Shown here: positions 46,791 through 59,739 of the stretch, one piece after another
Layout of the letters: each line of letters starts with the position of its first letter
How positions within the stretch are numbered: position 1 is the first letter of the stretch
Assembly (NCBI GenBank): GCA_904063045.1
Contig: CAJFCJ010000005.1
Location: forward strand, 3,032,165-3,096,164
From: Dimorphilus gyrociliatus
Lineage: Eukaryota > Annelida > Polychaeta > Dinophilidae
Reading direction: 5' to 3'
DNA: 64,000 nt
Notes under the pieces: model-generated
What the model saw: only the letters and a program-made list of their open reading frames with translations
What the model was told of the DNA's origin: nothing
Databases searched by the model: none
Made by a program: the position numbers and the translations under genes

Positions 46791-48669
46791 TTATTTTTCT
46801 CTTGTGCTTCTTTTCTTTTCGCAATCCTTCCAGTACTCCTCACTTTGCATCTCAATTAATCTAGAAACAACTCTTTCAACTGCAAATTGTTCTTCAAGAC
46901 CAGAGAAAAGAGCTAATTCTTCATTTGGGTCACCCTAATTATAAAAAATATACAAATATAAGAATTAATAAAATCATTAATAAATTACTTTTTTAATATC
47001 CAAATCTCCTATGACAATCCTTTTAAAGTGCTCTTCTTCGTCAGTTAGTTCTTTACCAATTGAGAATAAATAATTGATTGTTGCATCAGCCGAACAAACA
47101 AGTTGCATCTGATTAACAAGTAATTAGAATTACAGATAGATTATTGATAACAATGAACGTACCCTTTCGTCATATATTGTATCGATAAGACTAATAAATC
47201 TTTTAGCAGCAGTTTTATTTCTTTTCGTTAATATTGGAATATTTCTTAATAAAAGTGTATTGAATTCTTTAGATATCTCTAAATAGTCTTCAGCGCCAAG
47301 TGGTCTATCGCACAACTCCTTAAAATCGCAGTCAATTACTTTTCCCTTCGTTTTTACGAACTTAACTTGTCTTTCCCTAACTGTTATGACTCTTTCTCCT
47401 TCAACTGGAAATAAATTACGGATTATAGGACTAATTCATAATGTAAAGTAAATGTTTTTACCTCCGGACTCCTTCTTTGTTAAATCTTCAAATATCCTAT
47501 CCATTTCTTTTACAGAGTCACATTTATGTGTACTATATATTTCATTATAGATTTTATTATTATGACTTATTTGAATAACTTATTTCTTGAAACAATACTA
47601 ACACAAAGAATATTTGACTTGTAGATGGCACTTTCAAAACCCTATGATCAATTTTTGAGTCTAAATCCCTAACTATACAATTTTCCTGCAGAAGAGATAG
47701 ATGATAATAATATAAAAATCTATAATTAACTTTATAGTTTACCTGTAATAAAGGAATAAATGGTACAAAGTTACTTCTTTGTAAACCTTTTTCATATAAT
47801 TCTTCAGGTGGGCGATTTGATGTAGCGATAACAACAACTCCATATTCCCATAAGAACGTAAAGAGTCTTTTTAAAATCATAGCATCGGCTATGTTAGTTA
47901 CTTGAAATTCATCGAAGCACAATAGCCAAGACTCCTCAGCAATTTTACGGGCAACTGGAGGAATAGGATCAAAACTTTCATGTATTCTAACTGTCTTATC
48001 CCTGGGAATAGTTTCTTTAAAGGCGTGTATCTCTACCAAAGTAGAAAAAATGTTTAATTCAAATTATTAACTTTATCATTTCTATTACTTTTGTGGACAT
48101 TAGCCATAAATTCATGAAAATGAAGACGGCTCTTCTTCTCTATTGTAGATGTGTCATAAAATAAATCCATAAGCATTGTTTTGCCACAACCAACGCTACC
48201 GTGAAGATAAAGTCCTTTAGGTTTTTCAACTTTTTTCTTTCTAAATAATTTCTATAGCAGTTGAAACTTGTAAATCATTTAAATATTCTTATAATATTTC
48301 GTATTGGGAAATATATTTACTGGTATCAACCGGACCTGCCGTTCAAAGGAATTAGGAACATAATTTTCTAAACGATCCCTCAATGGTTCGAACTCTTCCT
48401 TTATGATTAATCTCTGAAATTCGTCATTATCTAATTCTCCTGATTTAATTCGTGTTTCGTATAAACTTGATAAGGTTTTGGAGTAGACACATGTGGTATC
48501 TGCAATAAATAATGAAATTGTTCAAGTCTAAAGCACACAAAAACAATGCAACTTAAAGAAATTATTGATGTTAATTACGCGATAAACATCTAGAAATGAT
48601 CTTCGGTTCATAATAATATAAGGTTGAAAATATCAAAGATGACCTTTTCATGAGAGGTGAAAACGCCAT
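46791..48669 (-). CDS. AFG1L: AFG1-like mitochondrial AAA ATPase (LACE1)
   Basis: Minus-strand exons in coding order: 48579-48669, 48321-48499, 48089-48251, 47743-48032, 47603-47685, 47462-47532, 47163-47404, 46989-47108, 46791-46934 (460 aa; human 481). The N-terminus [14 protein letters not shown] is basic and hydroxylated, as expected for mitochondrial import. Walker A is GSVGCGKT, Walker B is LLCFDEFQV, and the sensor-like [11 protein letters not shown] is followed by FVPFIPLL. Later family blocks are [12 protein letters not shown] and the C-terminal [12 protein letters not shown]. Yeast Afg1 and human AFG1L assist turnover of mitochondrially encoded respiratory-chain subunits. The splice pattern fits the family end to end; the 47603/47532 junction was chosen by frame. 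Confidence 0.94.
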
Positions 48670-49180
48670 TTTGCAGACGATATTAGATTAAAATAAGGCA
48701 GATGGCGCTCCCAAAAATATACTAGAATATTGACGAAATCATTTTAGACTCTCCTCATTTCAAACAATTTTTAGTTTTCACATACATTTTCAATTTCTTA
48801 AATCAATTTATAGATAAATTCTACAATGATATAAGCTTATTTCAATTATAAAACTTTCTATACATTTATATTATCAATCTTTTCCAATTTGTTTGAAATG
48901 GAGCAAATGAATGCAACATTGCACCGCTTTTAAATTCCCAGAGAAGCAAGAGAATTTTCTCTTAATCGTTTGCTTAAGACTAAATTATGAAAAGGTTTGC
49001 CTACCTTTCCTACTGAGAGATTGATATTTCTATGTTATAGATTTTTCATTGTATTTCACACGAAAAATACTGACAAAGACAAGGTTAAACTAACATTAGG
49101 TTACACTTCTCAACCTCCATAAAATATTTTCTTTTAATTAACATTCATCTGCCAGAAGATATATCTGAAAGCTCATATAA
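48670..49180. other. Spacer upstream of AFG1L and downstream of class C GPCR A
   Basis: This 511-bp gap contains the AFG1L promoter side and the 3' flank of the receptor gene at 49181. No exon is recognised. Confidence 0.55.
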
Positions 49181-51851
49181 CTATTGACTCGGTCCAACTG
49201 AAGTATGCTTACTTTCATTTGTGGTACAACGTAACGTTTCATTTTTTACATAGAATAACGCATACACTTTAGGCAAAAATAGACAAAGTAAGGTGATAAA
49301 TCCGTTCGCAAGTAAACATACTCCTAAAATGACTACTTTATAGTAAATGTAGAACATGGTAAAGTATGTTGGTAACAATACAATCCATAGGAAAATCGTT
49401 GTCGCAACAGAAACAAATATATACCATGACTCGTTAAAATTTTCTGGTAGTTTTCTAGCTAGATAAGCCAATGTTACACATATTAACAATAGCAATACGT
49501 TAAACCCCAGAGGGATCGCTAGAGAAATCGGCGGATTGGAACATGTTAGCTCTACTTTCTGTTCAGTTTCTATACGTTGGATTCTTTCAGACGACGGTTG
49601 CCATAAAATGACACTTGTAATTACGAACACCGCCTCAATCAATATGAGAATAGTGGTCAGAACCATAAGCGATTTGTTACTAATCATTTTAGGTTGTTGT
49701 TTACCTTTTCCTCCAGCAGTGAAGATTCTGTACACTCGTTGAGTTTTCATTAAAAGTGGAGCGTAAATAAAGGATGCTCCTAAATGAAATCCTATTCGAT
49801 TCACTAAACAAGTAGCGTATGATGGCTTTGTAATTAGAAACAAAACGGTCATATATCCAATTGTGCTTCCACATAGAATTATTACAGAGAAATGACTGGA
49901 GGATGCTCGAATTATTTTTTCATTTCTATAAACAGCATATATTGCAACAATAGCACTGTTGCCCAATAGTCCGATTATAGACAAAACTAATAGGAGAAGC
50001 CCAAGAGAATCGCCCCATTTAACATATTCATCATCAATTTGAAAACATGCCAAAGCTTCCTCCGAATCTGAAATATCGACATGTTTATATGATCAAATAA
50101 TAGAAACTGTAAATATGAAAGATTGATTTAAACCTGGCCAGAAGAATTGCGGACATTTTTGACAATCTGTTCGATTATTAACTAGAATTTCATTTTCCCT
50201 ACATTCTTTACATTGCCAACAGCATTTAAGTTTTTGCTGGACGATGATTTGTTTCTTTCGGCAAGGAATGCTACAAACAGAAGTAATGTTTAAATCTTTA
50301 AACATGGTAAGAGTATCTGTAAGTTTAGAGTAGGTTCCGACAGTTTCTCGATTCCAGATATTGTCTTCCCAAGTGAAGCGATTAATTTCGAATAAACCAT
50401 TCATATCACCTTTATCGTCGAATGTGTATTTTACGCCACTCAAACTAGTTATTTGAGTTTTTCTTAAGTAATAAAGTACCTTATCTCCAGTAATGCAATC
50501 ATTCTAAGAGTAAATTGAAAGTTGTACTTATGCCTATTAATTAAAATATTATCCTTATCGACTTAACACTTATATTAATAATTTATGAATGTAATGACTT
50601 TTAATATGTAATTTAAGAAATAAGGAGAATTATATATGTATAAGAAACAACTTTCAATATTGATCTATTCTGAAATGCTTTCGGACATTCTGTAGATATT
50701 AAATTATGTAATGCTTTAGCATAAACATCAATTCCATCGGCTACTTTCCTAAAATTACCCGTAAATAGTGGATTTATATTTGACATGTTGTTATACTTTC
50801 TACAAGTTGTATTAAAGTCACAATTTCCCAATTGTTCCCATAATCTTTTTGTCCAATATAATGTCGGATCATTAGGTGTTAATGATTCAAAGTACTTTTC
50901 AAACTCAATATCTTTACCGTCTGGATAAGTAAATGTTAGAGTTCCATGTTGGATGTGTTCGTAGCCATTCTCTCGACTAAAAGCATCACTTGCTATAAAT
51001 ATGAATTGTTCATTTGGTGCCAATTTATTTAGAGTAGAGTATAGTCGAAATCTCATTCGAAGTACAATAAAGATAACGATAACTCTTGCCTTTTTATGAT
51101 GAATTATATTTCGAACAATTTCATCATAATTATCTGTATAATCTTGACTAAATCTTTTTGAATATCCAATACAAATTCCATTCTTTTTGGTATATTTTTC
51201 CATGTATTTTGCGGCATTTTCACCGAATGAACCTTCAGTATATAACAATTGAATATACGTCCATCCAAAGTGTTTTAAAAGCTTTACCATGCCTTCTGTT
51301 ACAAAGGTGTCAGGTGGAACTAGACGAGAGAAATATTCAAATCGTGCTTTATTTGATAGCTCTACATATGTCGAATAAATTCCGAGAGTTGGTAAATGAA
51401 TTGCGGATGTTACACTAGCTAAGGAAATAGCTTGATCGGATGAATAAGGACCAATAATACCGATAACTTTACTTTTTCTCCTTCCTTCAGTTTCATTAAT
51501 AAATTCCAGAGATCTCCAAGTATAGTCGTTTATTTTTCCACAAGTATCTAAGAAAAGGAAACCAAGCGTAATATTTGGTAGAATATTTGCGTTTTCATTA
51601 TAAATTTTTATTCTATGTCTTATCAATTCTGGAACCAAGTCCAGTTTGGAACCACCGCCTTCATGGCAATTTCTTTTTTCAGTAACATCCGTTTGAAATA
51701 TTATGCCAATTGTTAAATCACCACTTTGATTTAAGGTATTCTTATAACTCAAATCATATTGCTGTAGAGGATAGAAAGATTGTGAAAACTTCAACGTTAG
51801 TAAAAGAATATAAGAAAGTAACATATCCTTCGATTGATAAGGGAAGTTCAT
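49181..51851 (-). CDS. Class C GPCR, glutamate-receptor-like (copy A)
   Basis: Minus-strand exons in coding order: 50652-51851, 50134-50503, 49181-50067 (818 aa). Order: signal peptide (MLLSYILLLTLKF; Met at 51824 is an alternative start), Venus-flytrap ligand domain (about 30-430), cysteine-rich domain (CSIPCRKKQ, CCWQCKEC, CQKCPQFFWP), seven membrane segments with KTQRVYRIF and PKVY motifs, and a short tail (TTNESKHTSVGPSQ). The cysteine-rich domain marks it as metabotropic-glutamate-receptor-like rather than GABA-B. In the binding cleft the Asp is kept (ASDAF), but the conserved Tyr of GxYGE is Phe (GSFGE) and the YSATS Thr position is Tyr (YSTYV). The ligand may therefore not be glutamate. 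A 1,175-bp part (49254-50428) is nearly identical to copy B. Confidence 0.88.
49254..50428. repeat. Near-identical block shared by the class C GPCR pair (copy A)
   Basis: Aligned by eye against 52775-53949: same length (1,175 bp), no indel, five mismatches seen. It covers the end of the cysteine-rich exon, a 66-bp intron that is identical, and the seven-transmembrane exon up to PKVYAL. Confidence 0.93.
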
Positions 51852-52668
51852 GTATAAGAGCTCCCTTTTTTGTGATTTGTCCACTAGCACACCTATATGT
51901 ATACTGCATTTGTAATTATAATAATTCTTCAACATAACATATGTCCATAACAATGTTGCTCACAAAAAGAAGAATGCTTTAGTTCAAATTACAATTTCTT
52001 GACAAAAAGATGAATTATATTATTCTATTCCTCATTAGTCCAATAGATAAAGAGTATCATCGTTAGTTACAATGACATATTTTCCCTTTAAAATTATTCT
52101 ATTGAAGATCAGCATTGAACTTCCTCGGTGTAGCATTTTTCTTCTTCAGCATTCAATAACAAATACGAGACAGCTTTACAATTTGAAAAATCATAGATAT
52201 CGCCTTTGATATTTTACCTATTATAAGCAAATACTTAGTTCTATTTCACAAGTACGATAAAGAATCCCTGTTCTTTACCGCACATTATTAATATTATTAC
52301 TAATTAACCCTTAATTATGGTCATGAATATAAATTGCCTACAAGTGTTACAATTAGATCATATTATTAATAAACAAAAAAATATAATTATTATATTTGTA
52401 TTAGCTAAACTTCAAACAAATTTCTTTAATAAGCAAACTATATGAAAAATTATAACGTTTTAGTTAAATTCGTCAAACAACTATAAATATTATACATTTA
52501 ATAGAATATTTAGTGTTAACTACACGTACAGTGTATGTGTACTTACAGACAAATCTCTAAACTAATATATTTCATTTCTTTTGACAACAAAACACTTCTT
52601 TAATATTTATTATACATTTTCCAAAATTCACAACATAGATGTACATTTCAATAAATGATCTTCAATAT
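51852..52668. other. Spacer between the two class C GPCR genes
   Basis: About 817 bp, AT-rich. It should hold the promoter of copy A and the 3' end of copy B. No exon seen. The copy A open frame could extend upstream to an ATG at 51935, which is judged less likely because it would bury the signal peptide. Confidence 0.6.
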
Positions 52669-55284
52669 TTACTGATCTTTGCTAATAGAACTAAGTTTCT
52701 CGGTTTGCGTGGGATATATAGTGCTTCTTTTCATTAAAATACTAGTACCTGTAATATCATCTTCGTGCACTAAAAATAACGCATATACTTTAGGCAAAAA
52801 TAGACAAAGTAAGGTGATAAATCCGTTCGCAAGTAAACATACTCCTAAAATGACTACTTTATAGTAAATGTAGAACATGGTAAAGTATGTTGGTAACAAT
52901 ACAATCCATAGGAAAATCGTTGTCGCAACAGAAACAAATATGTACCATGACTCGTTAAAATTTTCTGGTAGTTTTCTAGCTAGATAAGCCAATGTTACAC
53001 ATATTAACAATAGCAATACGTTAAACCCCAGAGGGACCGCTAGAGAAATCGGCGGATTGGAACATGTTAGCTCTACTTTCTGTTCAGTTTCTATACGTTG
53101 GATTCTTTCAGACGACGGTTGCCATAAAATGACACTTGTAATTACGAACACCGCCTCAATCAATATGAGAATAGTGGTCAGAACCATAAGCGATTTGTTA
53201 CTAATCATTTTAGGTTGTTGTTTACCTTTTCCTCCAGCAGTGAAGATTCTGTACACTCGTTGAGTTTTCATTAAAAGTGGAGCGTAAATAAAGGATGCTC
53301 CTAAATGAAATCCTATTCGATTCACTAAACAAGTAGCGTATGATGGCTTTGTAATTAGAAACAAAACGGTCATATATCCAATTGTGCTTCCACATAGAAT
53401 TATTACAGAGAAATGACTGGAGGATGCTCGAATTATTTTTTCATTTCTATAAACAGCATATATTGCAACAATAGCACTGTTGCCCAATAGTCCGATTATA
53501 GACAAAACTAATAGGAGAAGCCCAAGAGAATCGCCCCATTTAACATATTCATCATCAATTTGAAAACATGCCAAAGCTTCCTCCGAATCTGAAATATCGA
53601 CATGTTTATATGATCAAATAATAGAAACTGTAAATATGAAAGATTGATTTAAACCTGGCCAGAAGAATTGCGGACATTTTTGACAATCTGTTCGATTATT
53701 AACTAGAATTTCATTTTCTCTACATTCTTTACATTGCCAACAGCATTTAAGTTTTTGCTGTACGATGATTTGTTTCTTTCGGCAAGGAATGCTACAAACA
53801 GAAGTAATGTTTAAATCTTTAAACATGGTAAGAGTATCTGTAAGTTTAGAGTAGGTTCCGACAGTTTCTCGATTCCAGATATTGTCTTCCCAAGTGAAGC
53901 GATTAATTTCGAATAAACCATTCATATCACCTTTATCGTCGAATGTGTAGCGAACACCGCTAAGAGCGGTTATCTGAGACTTTCTGATATGTCGTAATAG
54001 TCTGTTGCCTGTTATACAAGTCTAATTGTTTTAAAGGTTGTAATAAGAATGTTAGGAATACTCTAATGACATTTTAGAAAACAGAGTTTTATAGATTGAT
54101 TTGACAACCTTTAAAACAGATTTATCCTTAAACGCCTCGGGGCATTCAGTAGTTATTAAAGTATTTAATGCTGTAGCATAAACGTCTATACCATCAGCAA
54201 TTTTTAACATAATTCCTTCATAATTCGGTCGTAGAATTGACATATTATGATAGTTTTGACATGTTGTTTCGTATTGGCAATTGCCATATGTTTCCCATGC
54301 AGTTTTTGTCCAGTAGTTAGCCGTATCGGAAGGTTTAAGTGAATCAAAATGTTTTTCAAACTGTTCATCTCTGCCAGCAGAATAAACAAACATCAAACTT
54401 CCATGTTGTAAATGTTCATTACCAAAATTTCGACTGTACGCATCAGCGGCAATAAAAATAAACCTTTCGTTTGGAGAAATTTCATTCATTGTCGTAAAGA
54501 GTTTTGTTCTGATTTTTGAATTGAGAAATAGAACAATTATTTTAGCCTTTTTTGTTTCAATCATTCTTTTTACAACATTTTCGTAATTATCTGTAAAATC
54601 ATGATTGAAACGTTTAGAGTATCCAATACAAATATCGTGTTTTTTAGTATATTTTTGAATATTTTTAGCCGCATTTTCTCCGTAAGATCCCTCCATGTAG
54701 AGCAATTGAATATATGTCCAGTGAAAAGTTTTCATAACTTCCACCATTGCCTCTGTGGCAAAAGCGTCGGATGGAACAAGCCGAGAAAAATATTTGAATC
54801 GAGCTTTATTAGAAAGTTCTACAGATGTTGAATAAATTCCGAGAGTTGGTATTTGAAGAATCGATGTAAGGCCAGCTAGAGAAATAGCTTGATCAGATGA
54901 ATAAGGACCAATAATACCAACAACATTTGATTTAAATTTTCCGTTATCATGCTTCACTAATTCCAAAAATCTCCATGCATAAGTATTTACACCGCCACAC
55001 GTATCAAGATAAATAAAACCCAGTGTTATATTAGGCAATATCTCGTTATTTTCATTAAATCTCTTCAATCGGTAAGTTAACATCTCCGGAATGAACATAC
55101 CTTTTTGATAAAGTCTACCAGTACAGGGAACTTCATCATAGATGTAAGTTTCGTAAAGTATTCCCAAGTTTATATCGCCGTCAATTGATAAATTTGTTTT
55201 TTGAGACGATGGAAAATTCGGCAAATTCAATGACAAACCTGATATCATTCTTATCACAAAAATATTAACAAAAAACGTTTCCAT
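52669..55284 (-). CDS. Class C GPCR, glutamate-receptor-like (copy B)
   Basis: Minus-strand exons in coding order: 54109-55284, 53655-54021, 52669-53588 (820 aa; the same three-exon layout as copy A). Order: signal peptide at METFFVNIFVIRMISGLSL, Venus-flytrap domain, cysteine-rich domain, seven membrane segments, and a tail unlike copy A (STIYPTQTEKLSSISKDQ). The ligand-domain exon is clearly homologous to copy A but has many substitutions. In the cleft, B keeps the Tyr of GSYGE and has Ser at the YSATS Thr position (YSTSV), with the Asp in AADAY kept, so A and B probably differ in ligand or affinity. The membrane part is nearly identical to A except for an Ile/Val change (SLAVPLG in B). This is a tandem duplicate on the same strand, 5' of copy A. 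Confidence 0.88.
52775..53949. repeat. Near-identical block shared by the class C GPCR pair (copy B)
   Basis: Counterpart of 49254-50428. Outside the block the two genes diverge abruptly: the tail exon ends differ on one side, and the ligand-domain side differs from codon level onward. Confidence 0.93.
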
Positions 55285-56152
55285 TATATTCTTATCTCAA
55301 ACAAGTAAAACATGTATCGTGTATCTTATAAATAGAAAGAAATACTGTTTCTACGTAAAGTTCCGGTTTTATTAAAGCGATACGTTTTAATGCGCTGTAG
55401 TACGTTGCAGATTGAAATGTCCACCTACATTAATTATCAACGTTTGTCTTCTAACTGTCTCAGGTTTGATTTGATATGTCAAAGACAGGAGGAATATTTT
55501 TGCATAAATTTTTTCTGAAAGGTCAGAAAGGCGTTGAATTTCTAATTGTAAACTCTTATCATTATAATAATCTGTTTCCTATTTTGGAAATTTCTTACTA
55601 TTCTCTTCGACATGATAGTCCATTAATTATGGCGTTTGGCTATTGACGGTTAGCAATGAGGCCAATCATATGTTTAATGTCTAGATTTTAGTCAGCACTT
55701 AAGATTTCGAAAATTATACAGTTGATGTTTTAATTATATAAAAATTAGTTTGATTCAGAATGTTGGCTGGAGCAAAATTTTACAGTTTGGTAAAGTTTCT
55801 TTTTTTTGTGATATCGCTATGATCACAATGAAAATTCGAATTAACTACTAAACAAGCGCTATTAAATATGATTTAAAAACATTAGCGAAAGCTTCTTTTA
55901 CTTTCTTTATTAGTCATTTTTATAGCAACATTTTGTAAACAACTACACCAAATATAAATTTAAAAACAAAATTTGTTGATCGGAAATGTTCAAGTATTCA
56001 AATTCTTTCCGACTCAAGAATTCAAATTGTTTATACGTGGCGAACCATCATCTGTGGTAAACATTCCCCATTTACGTCATATTACAGCATTCTTCTCTCC
56101 ATGCCTATTCTGAACCATTCTCGTCTCTTACCGCGTAAAATTCGGGAGAATT
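55285..56152. other. Spacer between class C GPCR copy B and UPF1, no gene seen
   Basis: 868 bp containing the promoter of copy B and the 3' flank of UPF1. No exon or known element recognised. Confidence 0.6.
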
Positions 56153-59100
56153 TTAATATTGCGACAATTGACCTTGTTGAGATAGACTTTGATAAAAGGC
56201 CCTATCACCCTGATAAGTTGAATCCTGGGATAGGAGCATATCACCTTGTGATCTATATTCTTCTTGTTGAGAGAAATCTCCTTGGCTCATTCCTCCTCCA
56301 GTCATATTCATTTGCCCAGTTTGGGAGAAAGGTTGACTGAATGGCTGGGATATTGGCTGAGTCATAGGTCCTTGGGAAAATGATGAAGATTGAGAAGATA
56401 CGTTATTAGAAGCCTGTGGGGGATAACGACGTTGCTGCTGTTGCTGAGCTCTTTGCATGTGCATAAAAGGCGGAGGATAGTTGGTGTAGTTCGGTGGCAT
56501 CATCAGTGGAACAGGCATATTAAATGCAGCTGATGCGTATGCTTTGTTCTGTTGAATGTATCCTAATTGATCATGATGAAGATCAGTGTGAGGTGGATGT
56601 TGATGTTGCATATTGTAACCCTTTTGCTTGCTAAGCTGCCTGGCGTCGTATGTAGTTGTTTGCATAAAATGAGCTCCTGGATTAAATTGATTTTCAAGTT
56701 TTTTAGGAGGTGCCAGCTGCATGACACTCTCCTTTAAGTTGTTCAGGGGTCCTTCAACTAGAACGTGCTCATCTTTATAAAATGATAGTAAATTATTCCA
56801 TAAACTATGTTTTGATAGCACTTTTGGATTTCCAACAATAACTATTCCATATTTTGCTCTAGTTAAAGCAACATTTAGCCGTCTGGGATCGTTTAAAAAT
56901 CCTATTCCTTGATGCTCATTTGCACGAACACAAGATAATATAATGAAGTCTTTTTCGCGTCCTTGGAAAGCGTCAACACTAGCCACTTCCATTTCCAAAT
57001 AAAGCTTGCTGTTCAGTGAACCAGCATATTGCATATGTTGCACTATATATGCTCTCTGTCCTTCGTACGGTGTAATGACGCCAATCTGATCTGGTCTAAC
57101 TCCCGCCTTTAAAAGACGTGTTGCTACTTTTTCGACATTAGCAGCTTCTGTTCTGTTCAAAAACGAAGTACCGGAAGCTGATATTTCTTCCTGACCAAGA
57201 GTTACCCAAAACATTCTCGGTTTATCGGGTTGTGGCCAGGGCATATCAGCACCCGTTGCAGGTAGAGTTCTATCAGCTGCTGTTACGCCATTTTGAAGAG
57301 TTCCCTCGTAAAAAATATTTGATGGGAAAGCTGAAAGCGATGGATGCATTCTATATTGAACTTGCAGCCGAATTGGGCGTAGTCCTAGAACGACTAAGCG
57401 CTCAAACAGACTCTGAGACAAACCCGCTTTCGCTGCAGGTTTGCACATTACAACAGGTCCTAACTGACAATGATCTCCAACAAGAACCAATTGTCTACAA
57501 CCAAGGACAACAGGTATCATGCACTCAGGTTCTGTCGCTTGAGTGCTTTCGTCAACTAGAACATATTTAAAAGTCATTCGTGCTAATCTTGGATCACCAG
57601 CGCCAACGCATGTGCAGCATATAACATCAGCGGCATGCAAGAGCTCGCGTTCAGTAGATTTTTTAAGAGCTCTATATCGCTTTTCATCAGCTGATGACAG
57701 CTCTCCAGTTTCGTCCTTAAGTTGTTGTAACTTTTTCAAATCTAGGGGCGCGGATGCAGCATTTCGTACCTGATTATGCAAGGCTAAAAAGGATACAGGT
57801 GAATCAAGAGCCTCTCGACTTTTTGCGCATAATCTAACAACTTTTAGTCCAGTTTTATGAATTTTTTCAGTTAGCTGATCAACAGCAATATTCGAGGGAG
57901 CACATACCATAACTTGTCCACTCTGTTTAGCCATATGATAAACAATAGTGGCTGATGTTACAGTTTTTCCTGTACCTGGTGGCCCTTGAATCAACGATAG
58001 TGGTCTCTGCAACACTTGCTTTACAGCAAAAACTTGAGAGTGATTTAACTCAGGTAGACCCGGAGCAGAAAAACGCTTTGGTAGTGTATTTTTCAACAAA
58101 GCCTCTTCTACTTCATGACCGAGTATTCTATGATAAATGTAAGCAGAGACTGAAGTTTCGTCTACAGCTAGTGTTTTCATAGCAGCTTGCATTCGGTCAA
58201 ATGAGGTCGATTTCCATACAACGTCAACAGTATAATCACGAGTAAACTCAATAGGCACTGCTGCGTTTGTTTTCATTTCTATGCCAACTTCATCTCCATA
58301 ATTATCAGGTACTTTAATAACATGGCCAACTCCAGACCACATTTTATGGCCTTCGCCAACATAACGAAGTCGCAACTCGTCGCCTTGCATTATACGAATA
58401 TCATCAGAATTTGTTAAACGAAAGTAGGCAATTCTTCTCTTGTTTAATCCCTGATCCCATCGAACATTAATATTATTTTGAGTTTGTGATTCTTTTACGC
58501 TTCTATCATAATCAGCTTCTTTTTTCACAAGAGGTCCTAGAATATTTTGGTACTGATACGCATCGTCATAACGTAACATAACTGGAGTTGGTTCGTCAGC
58601 CATTCCAGGAGCATCAATATCTTCTAATTTTGCAGATGGTTGTTCTTTCCAAAGTTCTTCTAATCTAGCTATTTGATTCGATGTTATCCTGCGAGCTCTA
58701 TTCTGCTCATTTTCACTTGGAACTTTAACAAGCCAGGCTAGTAATTGATAATCCTGAACGAGTGGTTGCCACTGAGACGAATCCCATGAAACATCTTTCA
58801 GTGTGGCATTAGTTGCACAAGGTGCTCTGCAAAGTAGAACAACAACACTGTCGGCTTTTGCCGGAATAAATCCCAGTAAAAATATGTTTTTGCAACCACA
58901 ATTGTAACATTCCATTACAGTTTCTCCAAGAGGTCCTTCGGAGTGTAGCATTACTTCTTTGGTTTTCGCTCTAACCAAATGCTGTATGATATGACTTCCA
59001 GATGAGCATCCGCGTCCGTTACAGAACCATTTCTTTGAGGATATACATTTAACAACGCAAGCAGGGTCATGGATTCCACAATAGGCACAGGCATGTTCAG

Positions 59101-59462
59101 GGAGATCCCTGTTATACGTTCCCTCTTCATCATCTCCTTCTTCAAAAGTCAACTCAGCTACTCCCGATGCTAATGTCGCTAAACCATCATTAACACCATT
59201 GGTCTATTGAATAATACCATTATATTAAATTTTAAAATATATTTAAAATACAATCGGTTATCAATAAAAAAATTCACCCTACCAAATTGTTTTGGGATTG
59301 TATGACATCGTCAAACGGTTGAGTCTGGGTTTGAGTTTGAGTTATACCCGTAAAGTCCTCAAATTGAGATTGTTGCGTGTTTTCAAGCAAGTAATCATTG
59401 CCAGATTCATCTGGGTCATGGAACACGAGGCTTTGCGTATTGGATTGAAAGGTGTCGGTCAT
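56153..59462 (-). CDS. UPF1: UPF1/RENT1 RNA helicase (nonsense-mediated decay)
   Basis: Minus-strand exons 59283-59462 and 56153-59203 (1,076 aa; human 1,118-1,129). UPF1 is an ATP-dependent 5'-3' superfamily 1 helicase that drives nonsense-mediated mRNA decay. The N-terminus holds a QTQTQTQ stretch. The Cys/His-rich UPF2-binding domain starts at [15 protein letters not shown] (about residue 98). Helicase motifs include GPPGTGKT (467-474), [12 protein letters not shown] (about 607), [17 protein letters not shown], and [15 protein letters not shown] with [11 protein letters not shown]. The C-terminus is Gln-rich with many SQ/TQ sites ([20 protein letters not shown]), the usual SMG1 phosphorylation region. 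The large second exon is unusual only in its length (3,051 nt). The gene is divergent from MRPS17. Confidence 0.98.
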
Positions 59463-59739
59463 TTCGGGCTAGAATAGTGTTCTTCAGTTCTAGGAGAAAT
59501 AGTTCTCTATAATAAGTAGCTTCGTCGCAAAATTAATGTACAAACTATCTAAATTCCGTAAATATTAACGAAATTATTCTCCGAAAACCACAGTGAAACT
59601 AGCTCGTATTACATCAGATTTCAAAATGAGAAAAATGAAAGAGAAACAGGGAACCATGCTATTTCTTAAAAAATGTATGTTTTAGATGACGCTGAACCTT
59701 AACTGGTAAAGTGTAAAGGATAAGACTCTTCGAAAGTTG
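59463..59739. promoter_or_regulatory. Bidirectional promoter region UPF1/MRPS17
   Basis: Only 277 bp separate the UPF1 ATG (minus) from the MRPS17 ATG (plus), so the two promoters must share this space. No TATA box is clear in either direction. Confidence 0.6.

Noticed and set aside
49536-49742. 68-codon plus-strand frame, also present identically at 53057-53263
   Set aside because: Two identical small ORFs looked like a repeated gene, but they are antisense shadows within the converted receptor block.
49181-55284. Possibility that copies A and B are an assembly duplication of one receptor
   Set aside because: The ligand-domain exons, tails and spacers differ throughout, so two loci exist; only the shared block is nearly identical. 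Long reads would settle it fully.
57232-57773. Plus-strand frames of 112 and 76 codons
   Set aside because: Antisense to the UPF1 helicase core; no independent evidence.
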